The translations under genes and the position numbers were made by a program. Positions 23,810 to 32,272 of a stretch of DNA of 64,000 nucleotides are shown here, in pieces. Every line of letters starts with the position of its first letter. The first letter of the stretch is position 1. The stretch lies in the NCBI RefSeq assembly GCF_000189395.1, contig NZ_AEPB01000039.1, positions 1 to 64,000 of the forward strand, in the 5' to 3' direction. The stretch is from Planococcus donghaensis MPA1U2 (lineage in GTDB: Bacteria; Bacillota; Bacilli; Bacillales_A; Planococcaceae). The notes under the pieces were generated by a model that did no database searches, was not told where the DNA came from, and saw only the letters and a program-made list of their open reading frames with translations.

Positions 23810-25306
23810 ATGCGCATTGGCGGATTAGCATCAGGCATGGATACGGAATCGATCGTTAAAGATATGATGAAAATCCAAAAACTACCGTTAGATAAATTGA
23901 TGCAGCAAAAAACATTCACAGAATGGCAACAAGAAGCAGTGCGCGATCAAAACCTGGTTTTCTCAAATTTGCGCACAAGCGCAAGTAATATGCGTTTGCA
24001 ATCAACATTCAATGCATATAGTGCGGAGACAACAGGTTCAGGGAGTGCAAAAGTTACAACGACTCCTCAAGCGATGAACGGAAGCTATGACGTCCGAGTT
24101 AATGCGCTCGCGACTTCGGCAAAAATGACATCTGAACTAGGTATTGAAAATGCAAATGGCGATCCTGCAAAATCCACCGATTTAATCGGTGTCGCTGGAA
24201 CGATTACGGTCAAAGGAAGTACAGGAGATGTCGCAGTAGCGATTACAGCAGAGATGACATATGCAGATGTGGCAAAGAAAATGCAAGATGCCACTGCTGG
24301 GAGCGAACCCGCTTTACGTGTTAACTTTGATAATACGACTTCACGCTTTTTCATGGCTTCAAAAGAACTCGGATCCGCACAAAACTTCACACTCGCTTTT
24401 ACGGACGACCAAGGAAAGAAAAGTGATGACCTAGGTCTACAAATTACCGGAAAAGCTCAAGATGAATTTACGTCTACAAACGCTACTAACGGTTCGGTAA
24501 CAATAGATGGTGTCAGAGTAGATGGACTGAAAAGCAACCAGACCGTCATAAACGGATTATCGATTCAATTGCAGTCTGTTGATGCAGCGGGTAGTTCATC
24601 GACTGTCCGTGTACAATCTGATCCCGCGAAGCCTGTTCAAGTCATAAAAGATTTTGTCGATTCCTATAATAAAGCAATCGAAGACTTGCAAAAGAAAATC
24701 ATTGAAAAACGCTACCCAGATTTCCAACCCTTATCCGACGAGCAGAAAAAAGAACTAACAGAAACCGAAATCGAATTATGGGAAGAAAAAGCGCGGAGCG
24801 GGTTATTACGCAATGACCCGATCATGAAATCAGCCTTAGAAGACTTGCGAAGAGCCTTTATGGACACCGTAACAGGAGTTGCAGATGGCAATCTTAATCA
24901 TTTATCGCAAATTGGCATCAATACCGGCTCCTATACAGAGGGCGGGAAATTATTTATCGATGAAGAAAAGCTAAAAGACGCATTGACGAAAAAACCAGAT
25001 GAAGTAATGGCGTTGTTCACGACACGAGACGCAGCAGGAGACGGTGTGGGCGCACGCGTTTATGACACGTTAAATGACATTGTTAAAAAACTCAGCGCAA
25101 AAGCGGGGAGCTCAACAAGCTCAGTCGATAACAGCACCCTTTCCCAAAAGTTGAAACGAATGGACACCGAAATTAGTCGCTGGCAAGACCGGCTGACAAG
25201 TATTGAAGATCGCTACTGGAAGCAATTTACCGCGATGGAAAAAGCATTGAGCAAGATGAACTCACAAAGCACGTGGATGCAACAAAGCTTATTCGGTGGT
25301 TCGTGA
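23810..25306 (+). CDS. fliD: flagellar filament cap protein FliD
   Basis: 498 residues, normal length. N-terminal MRIGGLASGMDTESIVKDMMKIQKLPLDKL is the FliD_N signature; the C-terminal FliD_C part contains LNHLSQIGINTG and GGKLFIDEEKLKDAL and ends in coiled coil. FliD caps the filament and guides flagellin folding. The stop overlaps the next start (TGATG), so fliT is translationally coupled. Confidence 0.96.
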   Translation: MRIGGLASGMDTESIVKDMMKIQKLPLDKLMQQKTFTEWQQEAVRDQNLVFSNLRTSASNMRLQSTFNAYSAETTGSGSAKVTTTPQAMNGSYDVRVNALATSAKMTSELGIENANGDPAKSTDLIGVAGTITVKGSTGDVAVAITAEMTYADVAKKMQDATAGSEPALRVNFDNTTSRFFMASKELGSAQNFTLAFTDDQGKKSDDLGLQITGKAQDEFTSTNATNGSVTIDGVRVDGLKSNQTVINGLSIQLQSVDAAGSSSTVRVQSDPAKPVQVIKDFVDSYNKAIEDLQKKIIEKRYPDFQPLSDEQKKELTETEIELWEEKARSGLLRNDPIMKSALEDLRRAFMDTVTGVADGNLNHLSQIGINTGSYTEGGKLFIDEEKLKDALTKKPDEVMALFTTRDAAGDGVGARVYDTLNDIVKKLSAKAGSSTSSVDNSTLSQKLKRMDTEISRWQDRLTSIEDRYWKQFTAMEKALSKMNSQSTWMQQSLFGGS

Positions 25307-25695
25307 TGAGTGATTCAAAGCCAATCATGTATGCTTTTCTCAAACAGACACGTGAGCTATACGAAAAAGCACAACACATTAACGCTCGAATGGAAGATAA
25401 CGAAGAAGGAATTGTCGAATCACTTGAAAGCTTGTTCACACTTCGTCAAGACACCATTCGTCAACTCGAAACTTTCATGAAGCAACGAAACTTCAGATGG
25501 ACAGAAGAAGAACACACGATTATTGAACAACTAAGAGAAATCGAACATAAGCTTCAACCACTAATCAACGGGTTGCACCAATCGTTTTTTACGCAAATCA
25601 CACGCATTACTCAAACAAAAGAAATCTCCAAAAAATACGGCGGTGCCTACCAAACTGTAGCAACAGCAGGTTCATTTATAGACAAACGCAATTAA
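25306..25695 (+). CDS. fliT: FliT-like flagellar export chaperone
   Basis: 129 residues, largely helical and charged (LKQTRELYEKAQHINARMEDNEEGIVESLESLFTLRQDTI), ending GSFIDKRN. Small size, helical content and position inside the fliD operon fit FliT, the chaperone of FliD, though the sequence is poorly conserved. The order fliD-fliT-fliS differs from B. subtilis (fliD-fliS-fliT). ATG 25306 overlaps the fliD stop. Confidence 0.7.
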   Translation: MSDSKPIMYAFLKQTRELYEKAQHINARMEDNEEGIVESLESLFTLRQDTIRQLETFMKQRNFRWTEEEHTIIEQLREIEHKLQPLINGLHQSFFTQITRITQTKEISKKYGGAYQTVATAGSFIDKRN

Positions 25696-25713
25696 TCGCA
25701 AGGGGGAAAAAGA

Positions 25714-26088
25714 ATGGTCACCATCAATCCGTACCAGACTTACCAGCAAAACTCAGTGATGACAGCATCACCTCAAGAACTGACATTAATGCTTTATAAT
25801 GGCTGCCTAAAATTCATGAAACTAGCAAAACGTGCTATGGCTGATAAAAAAATCGAAGAAAAAAACACCAATATCATTAAAGCTCAAAACATTATTCAAG
25901 AACTGCGCAGTACATTAAAAGCAGACATCGAAATGTCAGCTGGCCTCGAGCAAATGTACGAATACATGTACAGCCGCCTAGTAGAAGCCAACATGAAAAA
26001 CGATGTGTCAGCATTAGAAGAAGTAGAAGAGCTGATGACAGATATTCGCAACACATGGAAACAAGCTATGGCTTTGGTGAAGAAATAA
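25714..26088 (+). CDS. fliS: flagellin chaperone FliS
   Basis: 124 residues. NPYQTYQQNSVMTASPQELTLMLYNGCLKFMKLA is the FliS signature, followed by the helical bundle ending IRNTWKQAM. FliS binds the C-terminal D0 helix of flagellin, the part encoded by hag exon 2. ATG follows AAGGGGG. Confidence 0.97.
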   Translation: MVTINPYQTYQQNSVMTASPQELTLMLYNGCLKFMKLAKRAMADKKIEEKNTNIIKAQNIIQELRSTLKADIEMSAGLEQMYEYMYSRLVEANMKNDVSALEEVEELMTDIRNTWKQAMALVKK

Positions 26089-26100
26089 GTTGATTCTAAG

Positions 26101-26193
26101 TCGCATCTGCGCTTTGGGCATAGCTCTCGTAAGAAGCCGGGCAAAGAACGCCAGTCTTCTTGCTTCGCTTAGCCCGAAGACGCGCCGATGCTA
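26101..26193 (-). repeat. structured intergenic repeat R3, copy a
   Basis: 93-bp element with arms GCATC.GCGC/GCGC.GATGC and, read on the minus strand, CGGGCTAAGCGAAGC and GAGCTATGCCCAAAGCG. An inner hairpin AAGAAG/CTTCTT is present. Related copies lie at 57584 and 60062. Non-coding. Confidence 0.75.
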
Positions 26194-26250
26194 AACATGT
26201 GGGTGAAGTTAATTAAGAAAAAAACTATTTAACTATACCTTTGAAAATTA

Positions 26251-26372
26251 GATATGGAGTAAAACAACGGAGACTCCCGCGGGATAGCGAAGTGCCGAAA
26301 TCCACTCGGGCATTTAGCCCGAGTTAGTTCGGCGCAAGCCCGCAGGAAAGCGGAGTTGTTTTACGGAATATC
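26251..26372 (+). repeat. structured intergenic repeat R1, copy b
   Basis: 122-bp element. Arms GATAT/ATATC and GTAAAACAAC (26259) / GTTGTTTTAC (26355), core nearly identical to copy a, hairpins GCCGAA/TTCGGC and ACTCGGGC/GCCCGAGT with a different loop. It separates fliS and R3a from motA. Confidence 0.88.
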
Positions 26373-26419
26373 ATGCATACAATAATGAAACTACACAAGT
26401 AATGAAATGAGGTATAAAC

Positions 26420-27220
26420 GTGGACAAGACATCTTGGATAGGAGTCATCATGGGATTTGTCGTGTTGATCGGGGGGATGATCCTTAAAGGATCAAATCCG
26501 ATTGCACTTTACAATCCAGCGGCGCTAGTCATTATTTTTGCGGGTACCATCGCCTGTCTTCTTGTTGCCTTTCCTATGGATGAAATTAAAAAAATCCCGA
26601 GCTTGTTCAAAGTGATTTTCAGCGAACAGAAGAAAATTCCTGTTAAGGAAATGATTCCAATGTTCACGGGATGGGCAATGCTGGCACGAAAAGAAGGCTT
26701 ATTGGCATTAGAAGAAAAATCAGAAGAAGTAGAAGATCCGTTTTTGCAACGCGGCTTGAAAATGGTGGTAGACGGTCAGTCACAAGAACATATTCGTGAT
26801 TTGATGGAAGAAGAAATTGCCGCTATGGAAGAACGTCATGAACTGGGCGCGAAGATCTTTGCACAAGCCGGTACATACGCCCCGACACTAGGTGTACTAG
26901 GTGCCGTTATCGGACTCGTTGCTGCACTTGGTCACTTGGACGATGTAGCACTACTTGGTAAATCCATTTCCGCCGCATTTATCGCAACCCTATTCGGGAT
27001 TTTCTCGGGTTATGTATTATGGCATCCATTTGCCAACAAACTAAAGCGGAAATCAGAAGCCGAAGTAAAAACAAAAATGATTATGCTAGAAGGCTTGCTT
27101 GCCGTTCAAGAAGGCTTGCCAGTCCGGACAGTAGAAGAAAAACTATTAACATACTTACCAGCGAAAGACCGTAATCTTGAATCTGATGAAGAAGGAAGCG
27201 GTGTTGAAGTTGAAGCGTAA
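26420..27220 (+). CDS. motA: flagellar motor stator MotA
   Basis: 266 residues with four membrane segments: MDKTSWIGVIMGFVVLIGGMIL, NPAALVIIFAGTIACLLVAFP, AGTYAPTLGVLGAVIGLVAAL and AAFIATLFGIFSGYVLWHPFA. The cytoplasmic loop (about 60-145) carries the rotor-facing charged residues. It follows B. subtilis MotA nearly throughout. GTG start with GAGGT upstream. It overlaps motB. The promoter is not clear; TACAAT (26378-26383) has a poor -35 (TTGTTT) formed by the arm of R1b. Confidence 0.95.
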   Translation: MDKTSWIGVIMGFVVLIGGMILKGSNPIALYNPAALVIIFAGTIACLLVAFPMDEIKKIPSLFKVIFSEQKKIPVKEMIPMFTGWAMLARKEGLLALEEKSEEVEDPFLQRGLKMVVDGQSQEHIRDLMEEEIAAMEERHELGAKIFAQAGTYAPTLGVLGAVIGLVAALGHLDDVALLGKSISAAFIATLFGIFSGYVLWHPFANKLKRKSEAEVKTKMIMLEGLLAVQEGLPVRTVEEKLLTYLPAKDRNLESDEEGSGVEVEA

Positions 27221-27974
27221 AAAAAAGCATGAAGAACATGTAGATGAAGCGTGGCTTTTGCCTTATGCCGACGTATTAACTTTGTTGCTTGCTTTGTTCA
27301 TTGTTTTGTTTGCCTCAAGTCAAGTGGACGCCAAAAAATTCAACGCGATCGCAGAATCATTTAATAGCGAGTTGCAAGGCGGATCTGGCGTATTAGATGA
27401 ACAAGCACCCGTTGAAAGTTTTGAGACATCGCCAACTGCAGAGTTGAGTGAAGATCCTGTTACTGGCGAAAGTCCAGAAGAAGTATTTGAAGCAAAAGAT
27501 CAAGAAGAGTTGTTAGATTTTCAAAACAAGATTGATACGTATATCGATGAAAATGGGTTAGCGCCTCGCTTACAAACCGATATGACGCGAAAAGGCTTGA
27601 AGATTATTATAAAAGAAGGGGTGCTGTTCGAATCGGGAAGCGCCACTATTCTAAAGGGATCTGAGAAGATTACAGACGAGATATCGAATTTATTGATCAC
27701 GGATCCTCCGCGAATGATTTTTATCGAAGGTCATACGGACAATGTCCCAGCAGGCACAGCGGAATATCCGACCAATTGGGAATTAAGTTCGGCGCGTGCG
27801 ATTAACTTTATGAGAAACCTTCTTGAAAACGATAAACTGAGTCCGCAGAAATTCAGTGCGACGGGCTATAGTCAATATCAGCCAATCGCTTCAAATGATA
27901 CTCCTGAAGGACGTGCGGAAAATCGCCGCGTTGAAGTATTGATCTCACCTTTTGAAATAGAAACCGAAGAATAA
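27204..27974 (+). CDS. motB: flagellar motor stator MotB
   Basis: About 256 residues: Lys-rich N terminus, one membrane helix with the proton-binding Asp in PYADVLTLLLALFIVLFASS, a linker and plug rich in Glu, and a C-terminal OmpA/MotB peptidoglycan-binding domain (EGHTDNVPAG ... ATGYSQYQP ... NRRVEVLI). The FIVLFA segment has Val where Na+-type MotS has Leu, which suggests proton drive. The start is uncertain: TTG 27204 is best placed behind GAAGGAAG; ATG 27186 and TTG 27177 are alternatives. Confidence 0.92.
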   Translation: MKLKRKKKHEEHVDEAWLLPYADVLTLLLALFIVLFASSQVDAKKFNAIAESFNSELQGGSGVLDEQAPVESFETSPTAELSEDPVTGESPEEVFEAKDQEELLDFQNKIDTYIDENGLAPRLQTDMTRKGLKIIIKEGVLFESGSATILKGSEKITDEISNLLITDPPRMIFIEGHTDNVPAGTAEYPTNWELSSARAINFMRNLLENDKLSPQKFSATGYSQYQPIASNDTPEGRAENRRVEVLISPFEIETEE

Positions 27975-27984
27975 GAGGTGCATT

Positions 27985-28410
27985 ATGGGGAAAATAATAA
28001 AAATAATTGTCGCTTTTGTCGTGGTGGCAGCGATTGGTGCGGGTGCTTATTTGTACTTTATGCCTAAAGAGGAAAAAGCGGAAGAGCATAAATCGTTAAG
28101 TGCTGAAGAAATAGCAGAAATGAGCATCGACACGGATATTATCACCACAAATTTGGCATCAGCTGGAAATTTCGGGGTTGTGCAGTTTAATATTTTGTTG
28201 AGTGACAAAGATACAAAAGAAGAAGCTGAAAAGCGTACTGCTGAAGTACGTGCCGCTGTGATTTCGACAGTTGCAAGTTTTACAAAGGAAGAATTGATCG
28301 GAGAAAGTGGCATTTCTATGATCGAGGAAGAACTCGTAACCCGATTAGCCGAAGTGTTTGAAAAAGGCACGGTTGAACGCGTACTGGTAACAGAATTTAA
28401 ATTGCAATAA
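27985..28410 (+). CDS. fliL: flagellar basal body-associated FliL
   Basis: 141 residues: an N-terminal membrane helix (KIIKIIVAFVVVAAIGAGAYLYF) and an extracytoplasmic FliL domain (VVQFNILLSDKDTKEEAEKRTAEVRAAVI ... VERVLVTEFKLQ). FliL surrounds and stabilises the stator. Here it directly follows motB (10 bp), whereas in B. subtilis it sits between swrD and fliM in the fla/che operon; that position is empty in this cluster. Confidence 0.88.
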   Translation: MGKIIKIIVAFVVVAAIGAGAYLYFMPKEEKAEEHKSLSAEEIAEMSIDTDIITTNLASAGNFGVVQFNILLSDKDTKEEAEKRTAEVRAAVISTVASFTKEELIGESGISMIEEELVTRLAEVFEKGTVERVLVTEFKLQ

Positions 28411-28423
28411 TATTAAATTTCGC

Positions 28424-28450
28424 TAAACATTTTGACGAAGTTGCCGATAT
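28424..28450 (+). promoter_or_regulatory. sigma-D promoter of yvyF-flgM-flgN-flgK-flgL
   Basis: TAAA (28424-28427), exactly 15 nt, GCCGATAT (28443-28450): a perfect consensus, 31 bp before yvyF. Confidence 0.95.
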
Positions 28451-28480
28451 AAATAGATAGAGAAGGTCAGGTGAGTACAT

Positions 28481-28897
28481 GTGGGAGCAAATCAGCTGGA
28501 TAATTGCCGATTTTGCGGTATATTATTCCTAAAGGACTACACTGACTATTGCATAGACTGTTTTAAAGAAATTGAAAATGATTTTAATGCAATAAATGAT
28601 TTTCTGAAAGATAGCAGCAATCACGACGCAGATATTTACGAAATTAGTCGGGCTACGAACATATCGGTACGACAAATTACGGATTTTATCCGCAATGGCC
28701 GGATTTACGCAGAGGATTTTCCCAATCTAGGGTATCCTTGCCAACATTGTGGTGAGCTCATAAAAAGACAGATGCTTTGCCATAATTGCTTTGATTCGTT
28801 TTCAACAGAAATCGAACGAACATTAAAGTTTGATGGCTCGCCAGAAATGTCCGGGGAGCCACAACTATGGAAAATGCGACAAGGCACCAAAAAATAA
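28481..28897 (+). CDS. yvyF: YvyF family flagellar operon protein
   Basis: 138 residues. Two zinc-ribbon-like pairs (CRFC ... CIDC and CQHC ... CHNC) flank a helix-turn-helix-like segment (ISRATNISVRQITDFIRNGRIY). It matches the YvyF/TIGR03826 family found before flgM in Bacillales; the function is not established. GTG 28481 follows AGGTGAG; an ATG two bases upstream is in another frame. Confidence 0.88.
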   Translation: MGANQLDNCRFCGILFLKDYTDYCIDCFKEIENDFNAINDFLKDSSNHDADIYEISRATNISVRQITDFIRNGRIYAEDFPNLGYPCQHCGELIKRQMLCHNCFDSFSTEIERTLKFDGSPEMSGEPQLWKMRQGTKK

Positions 28898-28916
28898 AAG
28901 ACAGGGTGGTGAAGGA

Positions 28917-29186
28917 ATGAATATCGATAAAACAAATAGTTCTTCCTTTATTCAATCTTATCAAAAAATGCAAGTAACTCCGGCAGCTAAGACCAAGCCG
29001 TTACAAAAAGAAGACGAGCTGCAGATTTCAAATGAGGCGAAAGCGATGTTCGAGAAAAATGCCAGTGTAGACGTTGAAAGACAAGAAAAAATTGAGTTTT
29101 TAAAAGCACAAGTAGCATCAGGTGAATACAAAGTAGATGCGGGGAAAGTCGCAGATAAAGTGCACCAATTTTGGTTTGATAAATAA
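28917..29186 (+). CDS. flgM: anti-sigma-D factor FlgM
   Basis: 89 residues. Disordered N terminus and the FlgM C-terminal helices (DELQISNEAKAMFEKNA ... KIEFLKAQVASGEYKVDAGKVADKVHQFW). FlgM holds sigma-D inactive until the hook is complete and it is exported. ATG 28917 follows GGTGGTGAAGGA; the longer ORF upstream is out of context. Confidence 0.95.
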   Translation: MNIDKTNSSSFIQSYQKMQVTPAAKTKPLQKEDELQISNEAKAMFEKNASVDVERQEKIEFLKAQVASGEYKVDAGKVADKVHQFWFDK

Positions 29187-29216
29187 GTTAGCGCATGCAA
29201 AAGAGGAGGGTATCGG

Positions 29217-29702
29217 ATGCTGAACTTAGTAGTAAACACGCTGGACGAATTGATCAGCATACAAAAACAGCTTATCCGTTATGCCGAGCGCAAACAGACG
29301 GTGTTGATCGAACGAAAAGTCGATGAACTGACAGAGCTTGTAAAAGAAGAAGCAAAACTGGTCAAACAACTTGGCCAATTAGAAGACGAGCGGCAGCAAC
29401 TTGTAGCCGACGTATTGGAAGAGCATCCAGGGTTAACTTTTAGCCAGTTTGCCGAACAAATTCCAGATGAAGCTGTAAAACAAGATCTTCACTTACAATT
29501 GAAAACCTTACAAACGCTTTTGACTGAACTTCAAGCAAAAAACAAAACCAACGAAAAACTGCTTGAAGATTCAATGAGCTTTGTTCAACATATGATTACG
29601 GAAGTCACAAAAACAAAACAACAACATTTTAACTACCAATCACCAGCAGGGCAACAAAAACCACAATCAAACAATCAAGGCTTTTTCGATACAAGAGCTT
29701 AG
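29217..29702 (+). CDS. flgN: FlgN family chaperone for FlgK and FlgL
   Basis: 161 residues, almost fully helical and coiled-coil, with LISIQKQLIRYAERKQTVLIERKVDELTELVKEE typical of FlgN, and a Gln/Asn-rich tail. It chaperones the hook-junction proteins FlgK and FlgL encoded next. ATG follows GAGGAGGG. Confidence 0.9.
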   Translation: MLNLVVNTLDELISIQKQLIRYAERKQTVLIERKVDELTELVKEEAKLVKQLGQLEDERQQLVADVLEEHPGLTFSQFAEQIPDEAVKQDLHLQLKTLQTLLTELQAKNKTNEKLLEDSMSFVQHMITEVTKTKQQHFNYQSPAGQQKPQSNNQGFFDTRA

Positions 29703-29725
29703 AAATTGTTGGGAGGCAAAGAACC

Positions 29726-30994
29726 ATGGTTTCAACATTTCATGGATTAGAATTAGGAAAACGCGGCTTATCCGTTGGTCAGGCAAGCCTTTCAACGACT
29801 GGACAGAATATTGCCAACGTAAACACGAAAGGCTATTCACGTCAGCAAGTAAATTCAAGCGCCTCTCCTTCTTTAAGCGTTTGGACAGCCCAAGGCGCGA
29901 ACACAGGCCAGCTTGGAACCGGCGTTACGATCGATTCAATTACCCGTGTGAGAGACCGCTTTCTCGACCAGCAATTTCGTGACCATTCCGAAACACTCGG
30001 ACAATGGCAAGCAAAACAAACAACGCTAGATCGTTTAGAAACGATTGTCAACGAACCGAGTGATAGTGGGTTAAGCAGTGCAATGAATAGCTTAAATAGC
30101 GCTTGGCAAGACTTGGCAAATGAGCCGGATAGTTTATCTGCACAAGCAATTGTGAAAGAACGTGCTCAAGGGTTCGTAGAAGTAGCTCAATCGATGAACA
30201 AATCGATGACGAATTTAAAAAGTGAACTCACTCAGCAAACACAAGATGCAGTAGCTGAAGCTAATGGTTATTTAAAGCAAATCGCCGAACTCAATAAAAG
30301 CATCGTCCGCAACGGCAATCAGTCTAATGACTTGAAAGACAAACGTGACGCGCTAGTAGAAGATCTGTCGAAATTGATGGCTGTCAAAGTGGATGAAAAA
30401 TCAGATGGCAGTTATTCAATTAGCCTTTCTTCAAACAAACAAGCGTTGGTTGCAGGTGAAAAAGTTTCTGAAATCGATGTGGACAGTGTAAACGCTGATC
30501 CGAAAAGTTACGGTGGTAAATTGGCCGGATTAGGCGCGTCAATGGACAGCGCAGTCCATTATCAAGACAAATTGATAAGTGTAGTTAAAAATTTTGCGCA
30601 AGCAAACACGATGACAAAAACAGGTGGCGCAGATCAAGCTTTGTTTATCGGAGATGCTGACAACTTCAACCTATCAGAGCTAAAAGTAAATTACGCAGCG
30701 AAGCCGTTAAAACAACCGGCGGCACCGGATAAACCATCAGAAGACGCACAAAGTTACTTTCGAGAACTGGTAAGTGAACTGGGCGCAGAAAGTCAGGCAG
30801 CAATTAGCTCGGTTACCAATCATGAAGCAACTCTTCAAGCAACAGAAAATCGCAGACAATCCGTAACGGGTGTTTCACTCGATGAAGAAATGGCCAACTT
30901 AGTAAAATATCAACATTCCTATAATGCCGCAGCACGGTTAGTATCAATGACGGATCAAATGCTGGATACCATTATTAACCGAATGGCGAACTGA
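29726..30994 (+). CDS. flgK: hook-filament junction protein FlgK
   Basis: 422 residues, shorter than the roughly 500 residues of B. subtilis FlgK, mainly in the variable middle. The N-terminal rod/hook motif (LSVGQASLSTTGQNIANVNTKGYSRQQV) and the C-terminal GVSLDEEMANLVKYQHSYNAAARLVS are complete. First of the two junction proteins between hook and filament. Confidence 0.96.
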   Translation: MVSTFHGLELGKRGLSVGQASLSTTGQNIANVNTKGYSRQQVNSSASPSLSVWTAQGANTGQLGTGVTIDSITRVRDRFLDQQFRDHSETLGQWQAKQTTLDRLETIVNEPSDSGLSSAMNSLNSAWQDLANEPDSLSAQAIVKERAQGFVEVAQSMNKSMTNLKSELTQQTQDAVAEANGYLKQIAELNKSIVRNGNQSNDLKDKRDALVEDLSKLMAVKVDEKSDGSYSISLSSNKQALVAGEKVSEIDVDSVNADPKSYGGKLAGLGASMDSAVHYQDKLISVVKNFAQANTMTKTGGADQALFIGDADNFNLSELKVNYAAKPLKQPAAPDKPSEDAQSYFRELVSELGAESQAAISSVTNHEATLQATENRRQSVTGVSLDEEMANLVKYQHSYNAAARLVSMTDQMLDTIINRMAN

Positions 30995-31021
30995 TAGCAG
31001 AAGGAACGTGGAGGGAAAAAC

Positions 31022-31903
31022 ATGAGAGTCACGCAACAGATGCTAAACCAGAATTCCATACGCAATATGAGCCAAAACTTGAGCCGCTTTGAAAAAACCA
31101 ACAGTCAAGTATCGAGTGGCAAATTACTTCACCGACCGTCAGATGACCCAAACGGTGTCAGTAAAGCGATGAACTTAAAAAGCACGCTGGCAGCGAATGT
31201 TCAGTTTGAGCGCAATACTAGCGAATCAAAGTTATGGATGGACGAAACCGGTCAAAACATTGATTCAATGGTAAGTGCCATGCAACGTGTACGCGAATTA
31301 GCGATTCAAGGAAATAGTGATACGTATTCTGAACTGGATCGTCAGGCAATTGATGCTGAAATTGGAGAACTAACTGAGCAAATGCGAGGATTAGCCAATG
31401 CAAAAGTTAATGGCCGTTCATTATTCAATGGTCAAAAAACAGGGGAATCACCGTTTCCTGTAGCAGGTAATTTTGAATTTGACAGTACAGGTCTAGAAGC
31501 TCGCAAGTTTACTATCGGGGAAGGCATCAACATTAAATCGAGTGTCTTGCCAGATGAACTATTCGGAGCTTCGGATGAAGAAACAAACCTTTTCAAAACA
31601 TTGGAAAGCATTTCTGCTAACTTAAAAGCTGGAAATGCCAGTGACGTATCCAAAGTTGATGCAGCAATTGACCGGTTGTTGTCGGTAGGCGCAGAAAACG
31701 GCGCACGTCAAAATCGTGTAGAAGCCGTTGAAAATCGCTTGCTTGATAGTAACTTGGAACTTCAATCGATGTTATCAAGAGTCGAAGATGTTGATTACGC
31801 AGAAGCGGTTATCAGATTAAAGAGTGAGGAAAGTGTTTACCAAGCAAGCCTCGCAGCAACATCAAAAATCATTCAACCAAGTTTAATGGACTTTTTGAGA
31901 TAA
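31022..31903 (+). CDS. flgL: hook-filament junction protein FlgL
   Basis: 293 residues, flagellin-like at both ends: MRVTQQMLNQNSIRNMSQNLSRFEKTNSQVSSGK and the C-terminal VEDVDYAEAVIRLKSEESVYQASLAATSKI. Joins FlgK to the filament. Last gene of the yvyF operon; no separate terminator, but repeat R1c follows at once. Confidence 0.96.
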   Translation: MRVTQQMLNQNSIRNMSQNLSRFEKTNSQVSSGKLLHRPSDDPNGVSKAMNLKSTLAANVQFERNTSESKLWMDETGQNIDSMVSAMQRVRELAIQGNSDTYSELDRQAIDAEIGELTEQMRGLANAKVNGRSLFNGQKTGESPFPVAGNFEFDSTGLEARKFTIGEGINIKSSVLPDELFGASDEETNLFKTLESISANLKAGNASDVSKVDAAIDRLLSVGAENGARQNRVEAVENRLLDSNLELQSMLSRVEDVDYAEAVIRLKSEESVYQASLAATSKIIQPSLMDFLR

Positions 31904-31937
31904 TGAGTGAGTAGTTTAATAAGTAGTAGTTGACTTG

Positions 31938-32059
31938 GATATTCCGCAAACCAACTACGCTTTCCTGCAGGCTTGCGCCGAACTAACTCGGGCTCGATGC
32001 CCGAGTGGATTTCGGCACTTCGCTATCCCGTGGGAGTCTCCGTTGGTTTGCTCCATATC
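31938..32059 (-). repeat. structured intergenic repeat R1, copy c
   Basis: 122 bp, opposite orientation to copies a and b. Arms GATAT/ATATC and GCAAACCAAC/GTTGGTTTGC; core hairpins as in the other copies. It lies in the convergent space between flgL and flhP and may act as their terminator-like barrier. Confidence 0.88.
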
Positions 32060-32091
32060 CTACTAATCAAAATACAATTCGTAACTTTTTA

Positions 32092-32217
32092 GAAGAAAGA
32101 GTGGAAGGCGGCGACTCCTGGGGGGACAGCGCGAGCTGAAGACCCTGGACTGAGCAGAGCGAGGGAAGCGGCTGAAGCCGTGCCCCCCGGAAAGCGTCCG
32201 CCTGGAGCGATTTCTTC
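32092..32217 (+). repeat. structured intergenic repeat R2, copy b
   Basis: 126 bp, inverted relative to copy a at 9314. Arms GAAGAAA/TTTCTTC and GGCGG/CCGCC. As at 9314-9576, an R1 and an R2 element sit side by side about 20-35 bp apart, here with both reversed. Confidence 0.82.
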
Positions 32218-32234
32218 AACTATGAAATTAAATC

Positions 32235-32270
32235 AAAAAAGCAGACACCCCGCGGGGTGCCTGCTTTTTT
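32235..32270. terminator. terminator after flhP
   Basis: Stem AAAAAAGCAGACACCCC/GGGGTGCCTGCTTTTTT with one mismatch, usable in both directions; ends the flhO-flhP transcript on the minus strand. Confidence 0.92.
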
Positions 32271-32272
32271 CG

